From a virus: a stretch of DNA of 40,318 nucleotides. The notes below the pieces were generated by a model that saw only the letters and a program-made list of their open reading frames with translations, searched no databases and was not told where the DNA came from. A program made the translations under genes and the position numbers. Location of the stretch: positions 1-40,318 of the IMG/VR virus record IMGVR_UViG_3300049215_000768; one strand, written 5' to 3'. Each line of letters starts with the position of its first letter. Position 1 is the stretch's first letter. Shown in pieces: positions 7,847 to 13,890 of the stretch.

Positions 7847-8697
7847 GCACGTCAATCGAATGGACGGACGAAACCTGGAATCCCGTCGTCGGCTGCACCA
7901 AGGTCTCGGAAGGCTGCCGAAATTGCTACGCCGAGCGCCTGGCGCCACGACTCAAGACGGATTTCTCCAAGATCGTCCTGCATCCGGAGCGTCTCGAGAC
8001 CCCGCTTCACTGGAAGAAGCCGAGGCGGATCTTCGTCAACAGCCTGAGCGATCTGTTTCACGAGGACATCCCGCCCGTCTTTCTGATGAGCGTCCGTGAT
8101 GTCATGAAACAGGCTCGTTGGCATACATTCCAAATCCTGACGAAGCGAGCCGAGCGGATGCTTATAGCCGCTAAGGACTTAAAGTTTTCAGAGAACGTCT
8201 GGCTTGGCGTCTCCTGCGAAGATCAGAAGACCGCCGACGAGCGCATTCCACTGTTGCTCCAGACGCCCGCCGCCGTGCGGTTCGTCAGTGCGGAGCCGCT
8301 GCTGGGGCCGATTGATTTACATCGATACCTCTCTGGGCATGAGGAGAATGGTGTGGTGCTTGGACGACCAGCCGGGGCTTGTGTCGGATGGACGCCCTCG
8401 CTTGATTGGGCCATCTGTGGTGGTGAATCGGGCCCTGGCGCTCGCCCCTTCGATATCGCCTGGGCGCGGGCGGCCATCAAACAATGTCAGGACGCTGGGG
8501 CGCCGGTATTTATGAAGCAGCTCGGATCTAGACCCTACTCCATCGAGCAAGATGATTTCTTTCGATGGTGGGCAGTAGAAGATCACGGGAAGAAGCCGCT
8601 TCCGTACTTTGCCAGACTCAAAGACAAGAAGGGCGGCGATCCCGCCGAATGGCCGGAGGACCTGCGCGTGCGGGAGTTTCCCAAGGTGTCAGCATGA
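7843..8697 (+). CDS. DUF5131 (phage Gp37/Gp68) family protein
   Basis: 284 residues. The N-terminus IEWTDETWNPVVGCTKVSEG and the three cysteines C18, C25 and C28 are the signature of the Gp37/Gp68 family, which looks related to radical-SAM enzymes by its Cys cluster. FVNSLSDLFHEDIP, FQILTKRAERM, WLGVSCEDQ and FVSAEPLLGPI are typical family blocks. Molecular function is not established; these genes commonly sit in phage early regions near ParB-type genes. Overlaps both neighbours by ATGA. Confidence 0.9.
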   Translation: MSTSIEWTDETWNPVVGCTKVSEGCRNCYAERLAPRLKTDFSKIVLHPERLETPLHWKKPRRIFVNSLSDLFHEDIPPVFLMSVRDVMKQARWHTFQILTKRAERMLIAAKDLKFSENVWLGVSCEDQKTADERIPLLLQTPAAVRFVSAEPLLGPIDLHRYLSGHEENGVVLGRPAGACVGWTPSLDWAICGGESGPGARPFDIAWARAAIKQCQDAGAPVFMKQLGSRPYSIEQDDFFRWWAVEDHGKKPLPYFARLKDKKGGDPAEWPEDLRVREFPKVSA

Positions 8698-8900
8698 TCT
8701 GGGTCCGAATCGGGCTCAACGAACGAGCCATTCCGTGTAAGAACCGGACGAAGGCGCTGCAGAAGATTCGGCACATGCAACGGCTGCCCCGGTACCAGGG
8801 GAAAGACCTGTATATCCTCGAGGCCGCGACGCATGCGGATCTGTTCAAGGATCGATGGACGGCAGAAAGGATCGAACGGATTGCTGAGGCCATGGAATGA
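8694..8900 (+). CDS. Hypothetical small basic protein (68 aa)
   Basis: The start at 8694 overlaps the DUF5131 stop by ATGA, and its own stop overlaps the next start, matching the tight operon style. The protein begins MIWVRIGLNERAIPC and is rich in Arg and Lys, with a predicted amphipathic C-terminal helix (WTAERIERIAEAM). There is no membrane segment or Cys cluster. Not recognised. Confidence 0.6.
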   Translation: MIWVRIGLNERAIPCKNRTKALQKIRHMQRLPRYQGKDLYILEAATHADLFKDRWTAERIERIAEAME

Positions 8901-9079
8901 TCAGGAACCGGGGTAGACGGACATCCTGCGTGTTCTGCCCGAACGAGCGCGCGCTGCTATTTCGGAAACTGTTCTTTCTGCCGACGTGGATCTTGTTTTG
9001 TGAGAAGTGCGGAAGTGAATCCTCTGTCTCCGAAAAGATTTATCGCAAGCTCGTGAAAATTCGATCGAGGGCACACTAG
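8897..9079 (+). CDS. Small zinc-ribbon protein (60 aa)
   Basis: Starts within the previous stop (ATGA). The protein has CVFC and FCEKCG pairs about 20 residues apart, the spacing of a zinc ribbon, and a Lys/Arg-rich C-terminal helix. The next gene begins directly after its stop. Function unknown; probably a nucleic-acid or protein adaptor. Confidence 0.6.
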   Translation: MIRNRGRRTSCVFCPNERALLFRKLFFLPTWILFCEKCGSESSVSEKIYRKLVKIRSRAH

Positions 9080-9322
9080 ATGAAACGGATGCCCCATCAT
9101 TGTCACTGGCCCGGATGTCCCGCGGTCGTCCCGCCACGGTTGTGGGGCTGCCGAGAGCAGTGGTACCGGCTGCCGAAGACTCTCCGCGATCGGATCTGGC
9201 AGACGTACCGCCCGGGCCAGGAGGTCGATAAGCGGCCGAGTGCAGAATATGTCGCGGTCGCGAGAGAGGTGCAAGAATGGATCAAGCGTCAGGCCGGTTT
9301 TCAGGCGGGAATGCGTAGATGA
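9080..9322 (+). CDS. Conserved phage protein, CHWPGC type (80 aa)
   Basis: It starts directly after the previous stop. The sequence HHCHWPGCPAVVPPRLWGC, then LPKTLRDRIWQTYRPGQE and a final VQEWIKRQ helix, match a small family I recognise from many siphophages and prophages of Gram-negative bacteria. The Cys/His cluster probably binds zinc. Role unknown; always in early or replication regions as far as I recall. Confidence 0.8.
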   Translation: MKRMPHHCHWPGCPAVVPPRLWGCREQWYRLPKTLRDRIWQTYRPGQEVDKRPSAEYVAVAREVQEWIKRQAGFQAGMRR

Positions 9323-9471
9323 CGGGCGAGTGGAAACCGATGCCCCCACTCGCCACGCCGTCAGGCAATCAGTGGCAGTGCAGAAGCAGCCACACGATGA
9401 CCAGCCACACCCATGGAGGGAGTTTGAGGCTGAGCATATGTCACCTTTTTGCAGCGCGGGCCGAGGATTAG
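9319..9471 (+). CDS. Possible small ORF (50 aa), weak
   Basis: An ATG overlapping the preceding stop (ATGA), as elsewhere in this operon, opens a 50-codon frame. The product is rich in Ser, Thr and His and looks less protein-like than its neighbours. The same DNA encodes a more convincing hydrophobic peptide on the minus strand. The remainder of the 9323-9572 gap shows no other gene. Confidence 0.25.
   Translation: MTGEWKPMPPLATPSGNQWQCRSSHTMTSHTHGGSLRLSICHLFAARAED
9369..9437 (-). CDS. Candidate 22-aa hydrophobic membrane peptide
   Basis: On the minus strand an ATG at 9437 follows AAAAAGGTGACAT, a plausible ribosome site. The 22-residue product has a short basic start (MLSLK) and then Pro-Pro-Trp followed by about 14 mostly hydrophobic residues (VWLVIVWLLL), the layout of a single membrane-spanning peptide. 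It lies opposite the weak plus-strand ORF. It could be a small membrane or toxin-like peptide, or chance. Confidence 0.3.
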   Translation of the reverse strand: MLSLKLPPWVWLVIVWLLLHCH

Positions 9472-9572
9472 CCGGAGCTGTGGTTGGGGAAACTGATTCT
9501 ATAGCGGAAGATTCTACGACGTCGCCGAGTGACGACGATTCAAATCCTAACCTTCCTGGTTGGAGGTAGCAA

Positions 9573-11270
9573 GTGAAGTTGAGTCTTAGCCATGACCTGA
9601 CATTGCCGCTTCGGGCTGTGACCGAGAAACTCGCGTGGATCGGCACGACCGGCAGCGGCAAGACGTATGGCGCGTCGAAGCTCGCGGAGTTGTATTGGGA
9701 TGCCGGCGCGCAGTTTGTCGTGCTGGATCCGGTCGGGGTCTGGTACGGCTTGCGCCTCCAGGCGGATGGGAAAAAGCCGTCATCAATGCAGATCCCGATC
9801 TTCGGCGGGCTGCATGGAGACATCCCCTTGGAGCCGACTGGCGGCGCGTTGGTAGCCGACCTCATTGTCGACCGGACCATCTCCGTCATCCTCGACGTCT
9901 CGCAGTTTGAAAGCGATGCGCTGAAGGCCCGGTTCTCGGCCGACTTTGTCGACCGATTGTTTTTCAAAAAGAAGTCTGCCCCTTCCGCCCTCCATCTGTT
10001 CGTCGAAGAGTGCCAAGAGTTTGTCCCGCAGCATCCCCAAAAAGGGGAGGAGCGGATGCTGCACGTGTTCACCCGCGTCCAGAAGCTCGGTCGCAACTTT
10101 GGGATCGGGAGCTCGTACATTACCCAGCGGCCGCAGGAGGTGCACAAGAAGGCCCTGAATCTTGCGCAGACGTTGTTTGTCTTCCGAACGACCGGGCCCC
10201 ATGAACGGAAGGCCCTGACGGGTTGGATGGAGGATAAAGGACTTGACCAGGACATCGCCGGCGATCTCCCGAAGTTGCAGACCGGCACCTGTCATGTGTG
10301 GAGTCCGGAGTTTCTCGAGATCTCCAAAGTCATCCGGATTCTGCCGAAGCACACGTTCAATGCCTCGGCCACGCCCGAAGTCGGGGCGAAGACCCAGGAG
10401 CGCAATCTCGCCCCGATCGACCTGGAGAAAGTGCGCACCGAGATGGCGGCGACGATCGAGAAGGCGAAGGCCGACGATCCGCGGGAACTGCGCAAAACCA
10501 TCGCTCGTTTGCGGGAGGAAAACAGGAAGTTACAGGGGAGTCTTACCAAGGTGCCGGCGCCGAAGATTGAGACGACCGTCAAGGAGGTGCCGATCCTGAA
10601 GGACGCACAGGTTCGACATCTTGAACAAGCGGTCGCCAGGTTGGAGGCGGTTGGGCAGCAGGTCGGAAGCCTGGTGACTGAGATTCGAAAAGACTTACAA
10701 AAAGTCTCGAGTGTCACTTGCACTACGGCTTCACAACCTCGCGCCACCGCTACGCAATCTTTCGCGCATTCGCAGACCAGAAAATCGATTCCATCGTCTG
10801 CGGGCCAACCATCGGGCGAGCTCGGGAAAGGCGAACGGCAGACCTTGGTCGCGATTGCCCAATATCCAGAAGGAGTCACCCGCGAGCAGCTCACCGTGTT
10901 GACCGGCTACAAGCGATCGACCCGCAACACCTATCTGCAGCGGTTGTGTCAGTGGGGCTATGCAGTCAGCCGGGGAGACCGGATTGTCATCACCGACCCC
11001 GGTATGGCCGTGCTGGGCCCGGATTTCGAACCCTTGCCGACTGGGGACGCGCTGCGCAGCTATTGGTTGGCGCGGTTGCCTGAAGGAGAACGGCGGATCC
11101 TCGAATTGTTGGCCAGCGCGTATCCATACGGTGTGAGCCGGGAGGAGCTCAGCGAGCAGACCGGGTATGCCCGGTCCAGTCGGAATACCTATCTGCAACG
11201 GATGCACGCCAAGGCGCTGATTGCGTGTGAGGAAGAGGCCGTGCGAGCGAAGGCCGAGCTGTTCGGATGA
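9573..11270 (+). CDS. HerA-like ATPase with tandem winged-helix repeats
   Basis: 565 residues from a GTG start with GGAGGT 5 bases upstream. Walker A is GTTGSGKT at 24-31 and Walker B is LHLFVEEC at 140-147; SSYITQRP at 180-187 is the sensor region of HerA/FtsK-type ATPases. Residues ~285-395 include charged helical stretches likely to form coiled coil. The C-terminus holds two similar modules (~415-470 and ~500-560), each with TGY.RS.RNTYLQR, resembling winged-helix domains. HerA pumps DNA as a hexamer and usually works with a nuclease such as NurA; no NurA is seen, but two other nucleases lie upstream. Packaging is unlikely because a full terminase is present. Confidence 0.82.
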   Translation: MKLSLSHDLTLPLRAVTEKLAWIGTTGSGKTYGASKLAELYWDAGAQFVVLDPVGVWYGLRLQADGKKPSSMQIPIFGGLHGDIPLEPTGGALVADLIVDRTISVILDVSQFESDALKARFSADFVDRLFFKKKSAPSALHLFVEECQEFVPQHPQKGEERMLHVFTRVQKLGRNFGIGSSYITQRPQEVHKKALNLAQTLFVFRTTGPHERKALTGWMEDKGLDQDIAGDLPKLQTGTCHVWSPEFLEISKVIRILPKHTFNASATPEVGAKTQERNLAPIDLEKVRTEMAATIEKAKADDPRELRKTIARLREENRKLQGSLTKVPAPKIETTVKEVPILKDAQVRHLEQAVARLEAVGQQVGSLVTEIRKDLQKVSSVTCTTASQPRATATQSFAHSQTRKSIPSSAGQPSGELGKGERQTLVAIAQYPEGVTREQLTVLTGYKRSTRNTYLQRLCQWGYAVSRGDRIVITDPGMAVLGPDFEPLPTGDALRSYWLARLPEGERRILELLASAYPYGVSREELSEQTGYARSSRNTYLQRMHAKALIACEEEAVRAKAELFG

Positions 11271-11578
11271 GAAAGAGAGGAAGCCGGCGCGGACGTCCGA
11301 TGCCGTGGGAGTCGTTCATCGATCCGGGAATCGTCCGGGCGGTGCGGCTCCTCAATGAATACCAGGTTGAAACCTTTGAGTCGTGTCAGGGCGGGGAGGG
11401 GCATTGTTATCCGGAGCCGACAGTTCGCTTTCATGGGCAGCGCGATGAAGGCTTTCGCGCCTTGGCCGTCGTGCTCCAGCATGCCCTGCCAGTTCTCCAT
11501 CTGCGACGGATCTGGCCCATTACAGATGGCGAACCGACAGGACCGTACTGGGAACTCGTGTTCCGGCGGATGGACTAA
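11267..11578 (+). CDS. Conserved phage protein, ESCQGGEGH type (103 aa)
   Basis: The ATG overlaps the HerA-like stop. The block TFESCQGGEGHCYPEPTVRF and the C-terminal GEPTGPYWELVFRR are a conserved pattern I recall from small phage proteins of unknown function. The Cys, His and acidic residues could form a metal or active site. Its stop codon overlaps, tail to tail, the stop of the minus-strand gene that follows. Confidence 0.7.
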   Translation: MRKRGSRRGRPMPWESFIDPGIVRAVRLLNEYQVETFESCQGGEGHCYPEPTVRFHGQRDEGFRALAVVLQHALPVLHLRRIWPITDGEPTGPYWELVFRRMD

Positions 11579-11733
11579 GACAACCGCTTGCAATGTTCGC
11601 ATTGCGGACGGTTGCCCGTGCCAGGTTGTCGATATTTCAATTCAATATTATTACCTTCGGTACAGGACGAATTGTCGTGATAGACCTGCCGGTGCGTTGC
11701 GAGGGATGAATGCCATGGGGGCATCTTAGGCAT
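11575..11733 (-). CDS. Small conserved protein, CTEGNNIE type (52 aa)
   Basis: The best-supported minus-strand gene. ATG at 11733 is preceded by an ideal AGGAGG with 4-5 bases of spacing. The 52-residue product contains WHSSLATHRQVYHDNSSC, TEGNNIE and CEHC, a pattern I recognise from small conserved proteins found in many proteobacterial genomes; the two CxxC-type cysteines and His suggest zinc. Its stop TAG overlaps the TAA of the convergent plus gene. A reading from 11805 adds 24 residues but has a worse start context. Function unknown. Confidence 0.75.
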   Translation of the reverse strand: MPKMPPWHSSLATHRQVYHDNSSCTEGNNIELKYRQPGTGNRPQCEHCKRLS

Positions 11734-11817
11734 ATGTCCTCCTAGGGTAAAGGGTGGGAGAAGAGGTCTGCTAAAAGCGTAGAGAGGCAGTATTTGTGAT
11801 TGCAAGGAAATTCGGAC

Positions 11818-11833
11818 GTAATACTGGTATTAC
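11818..11833. promoter_or_regulatory. Perfect palindrome, candidate operator
   Basis: GTAATAC-TG-GTATTAC is a perfect 7-bp inverted repeat with a 2-bp centre. It sits between the divergent genes at 11575-11733 (minus) and 11867 (plus). TAATAC at 11819 could serve as a -10 element with TTGTGA at 11794 (19-bp spacing, poor) for the plus strand; TTGCAA and TACGCT could serve the minus strand. A regulator bound here could control both directions. The promoter assignment is weak; the palindrome itself is exact. Confidence 0.55.
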
Positions 11834-11866
11834 AAGAATGGAGAAGTGCGTAGCGAGGAGGACACC

Positions 11867-12262
11867 ATGACCACCGATCTCAGTACGATCGAACATCTGC
11901 CGCATCCGCTGACGGAGGAGCGGCGGGCGGAGCTCAGCGAGCAGCTCGTCGAAGCGCTCAAGACGAAAGAACATCTGGAGGAGATGAAGACGCGGCTGGC
12001 GGCCGAACAGACCGCCCAGATTAAGAAGCGGTCGACCGAGATCAAACGCCTGACGGAGGAGCTGCATAACGGGGTCGAGATGCTCCCGGTGGCGTGCCGA
12101 ACCGAACATGACATCCATCGCGCGATGAAGAAGATCGTCCGCATCGATACCGGGGCCGTCGTCCGGGAGCTGCCCATGACCCAGGCCGAGCTCGAGGATC
12201 TGCGGCGGCCGGATCCTGAGAGTCAGCCTGGACGCCGAGAGTATCGGATTCCAAGGAGTTAG
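11867..12262 (+). CDS. Coiled-coil phage protein (131 aa)
   Basis: The ATG at 11867 has GAGGAGG 5-6 bases upstream and is preferred over an in-frame ATG at 11846. Residues ~15-60 are a long charged helix (LTEERRAELSEQLVEALK and a Lys/Glu-rich stretch), likely coiled coil. The C-terminal part has GVEMLPVACR and RIDTGAVVRELPMTQAEL. I recall phage proteins with this layout (helix, G.E.R.V.C, DTGEVV..R.MT..E), function unknown. First gene of the plus-strand block after the divergent control region. Confidence 0.7.
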   Translation: MTTDLSTIEHLPHPLTEERRAELSEQLVEALKTKEHLEEMKTRLAAEQTAQIKKRSTEIKRLTEELHNGVEMLPVACRTEHDIHRAMKKIVRIDTGAVVRELPMTQAELEDLRRPDPESQPGRREYRIPRS

Positions 12263-12404
12263 GAGCACTTACCGATCTAATGTACCGAAAGAGTGAAAAG
12301 CTGCACATTGCACATTTTGGCAACTTGACCCTTCATGCTTGACGTGCAGACGAACGAGAGGAGGGAAACGCGGGTGAGAACGGCGAAAGGGGAGAGCGCT
12401 CTGC

Positions 12405-13196
12405 ATGGCGTGGATTGAATCGCACCAGGCGCTCCGGGATCATCCGAAGGTCATGGACTTGTCCGAGCGGATGGGATGGTCCCTGCATGAAACCATCGGG
12501 AAACTTCACCTGTTCTGGTGGTGGTGTGTCGACTACGCACTGGACGGTGATTTACGAAAATACAACGATACCCAGATGGCAGGGAGTGTTGGCCTTGCCG
12601 GGGATCGGGCGAAGGAATTCGTCGCGGCGATGGTCGCAGCGCGTTGGCTCGACCGAAAACCGTATTTTCGTGTCCATGATTGGTGGGACTATGCTGGACG
12701 GTACTTGCAGGTCAGATTTAAACATAACCCCTTGATGTGGAAGGAGATTCAATATGCATATCAGAACGCCCCTAAGAACCGTTCTAAGGGCGGTTCAAAG
12801 ACCAAGGACCGACCGACCGGACCAACCAACCTCTTAAGAGGGCCTGTGGAAACTGTGGACAGTGTGGATAACCCAACGGGGCGAGCACGCAGCCCAGCCG
12901 CCCCGGAGGATTGCTCACGCAATGGGGTAGGGGATTCGGACCGGAAGAGCGAGCAGCCCGGCGCCGGAGACATGCCGTCGCTCGGGGAATTGCTGGCCGA
13001 CTATCCCACGAAGGAGGCAGGGATGAAACGCAAGCTCTGTGACTGCGATCATGCCGATGTGGTGCATACCCGGCTCGTCGAGGGCCGTCCAAGCGGCTGT
13101 CTCTCGTGTGACTGTGCGCGCTTCAAGTTGGTTCGTGTGGAACGCACGCCGGCCCGAGGGAGCGCTCGGACACGCGGGGGCGATGATGCCGCCTAA
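12405..13196 (+). CDS. Phage replisome-organizer-like protein with C-terminal zinc motif
   Basis: 263 residues. The N-terminal ~110 residues (MAWIESHQALRDHPKVMDLS, then a Trp-rich helix WWWCVDYALDGDL, and FRVHDWWDYAGRY) match the winged-helix N-terminus of phage replication initiators (DnaD or replisome-organizer type). The middle (~115-205) is a low-complexity linker. Residues ~207-240 carry Cys/His pairs (CDCDH, CLSCDC). An internal ATG at 13023 has AAGGAGG upstream and could produce the zinc part alone. This is the only recognisable replication initiator in the window; no DnaB, DnaC or primase gene was found. Confidence 0.65.
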   Translation: MAWIESHQALRDHPKVMDLSERMGWSLHETIGKLHLFWWWCVDYALDGDLRKYNDTQMAGSVGLAGDRAKEFVAAMVAARWLDRKPYFRVHDWWDYAGRYLQVRFKHNPLMWKEIQYAYQNAPKNRSKGGSKTKDRPTGPTNLLRGPVETVDSVDNPTGRARSPAAPEDCSRNGVGDSDRKSEQPGAGDMPSLGELLADYPTKEAGMKRKLCDCDHADVVHTRLVEGRPSGCLSCDCARFKLVRVERTPARGSARTRGGDDAA

Positions 13197-13214
13197 AGGC
13201 ACGGAGGGGCCTCA

Positions 13215-13230
13215 GTGCAGACGTCTGCAC
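13215..13230. other. 16-bp perfect palindrome before terminase
   Basis: GTGCAGACGTCTGCAC is a perfect 16-bp palindrome in the 139-bp gap between the replication gene and the small terminase gene. In lambda the cos site lies just before the small terminase gene and has a partly symmetric cleavage site, so this is a candidate terminase recognition or cutting site, or an operator. Position and symmetry are seen; the function is inferred. Confidence 0.4.
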
Positions 13231-13264
13231 CGGTCACTTCAAGAAGTTTTGGGTCCTTCCAGGG

Positions 13265-13315
13265 CAGCCAGCCATGCGGGTAAGCGCATCTCGAAAATGC
13301 GCTAGGGACTGGCTG
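13265..13315 (+). other. Nested hairpin upstream of terminase small subunit
   Basis: An inner stem AGCGCAT/ATGCGCT (13283-13289 with 13297-13303, 7-base loop) lies within an outer stem CAGCCA/TGGCTG (13265-13270 with 13310-13315). No T-run follows, so it is not a standard terminator. It could be an RNA element controlling late genes or part of the packaging site. Together with the 16-bp palindrome this makes the gap unusually structured. Confidence 0.4.
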
Positions 13316-13335
13316 AAATTCAAGGGTATACCTGC

Positions 13336-13890
13336 ATGGCCGCACGGGTGGTGATGACGTGCAAGCAATACGCGAAGGCGAGGGGGATCTCCCAGCCGGT
13401 CATGTCCCGGCAGCTCCGTCGCGTGGGCATTAATCCGAGCGATGGTCCGTTCGATCCGGCCGATGCGGACCGCCGCCTGAAGGCCTCGCGGTCAGCCTAC
13501 GTCGCCAAGAATCCGTCAGGGGTGAACAAATCCGCGCGCGCGATGCCGGCCAAGCGTTCCCGCAGCCGCAAGGCGAACGAACGTCTGACTCCGCTCACGG
13601 ACAAATCGACGATTGCCGATGCGCAGCGCCACAAGGAAATCAGTCGGGCGCGGCAGGAACAGCTCAAGTATGACCGGATGCAAGGGGCGCTGGTCGAGCG
13701 CGAAGTCGTCAATCGCGAGGCCTTCAATCTCGGCCGACAAATCCGGGATGCCCTCCTGGCCGTGCCGGATCGCCTGGCCGGGATTCTCGTATCGCAGGTC
13801 CGCAGCGAACCGGATGACCACAAAGCCCAACATGTGGTCCACGAAATGCTGACGAAAGAGTTCCGCCAAGCGCTGGAGGCCGTGCAGTGA
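13336..13890 (+). CDS. Terminase small subunit (Nu1-like)
   Basis: 184 residues. The N-terminus has a DNA-binding HTH-like stretch (KQYAKARGISQPVMSRQLRR), and residues ~95-160 show the Nu1-type pattern: long charged helix (DAQRHKEISRARQEQLKYDR), LVEREVVNREAFNLGRQIRD, then VPDRLAGIL. It selects phage DNA at cos and loads the large subunit. No strong ribosome site precedes the ATG at 13336; a second in-frame ATG lies six codons on. The gene overlaps the large subunit by GTGA, as expected for a matched pair. Confidence 0.85.
   Translation: MAARVVMTCKQYAKARGISQPVMSRQLRRVGINPSDGPFDPADADRRLKASRSAYVAKNPSGVNKSARAMPAKRSRSRKANERLTPLTDKSTIADAQRHKEISRARQEQLKYDRMQGALVEREVVNREAFNLGRQIRDALLAVPDRLAGILVSQVRSEPDDHKAQHVVHEMLTKEFRQALEAVQ

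Noticed and set aside
9240-9569. 109-codon plus-strand ORF spanning the gap before the HerA-like gene
   Set aside because: It starts inside the CHWPGC gene, has no ribosome site and has the composition of a shadow frame.
13283-13303. Rho-independent terminator
   Set aside because: The stem is good but no run of T follows on either side.
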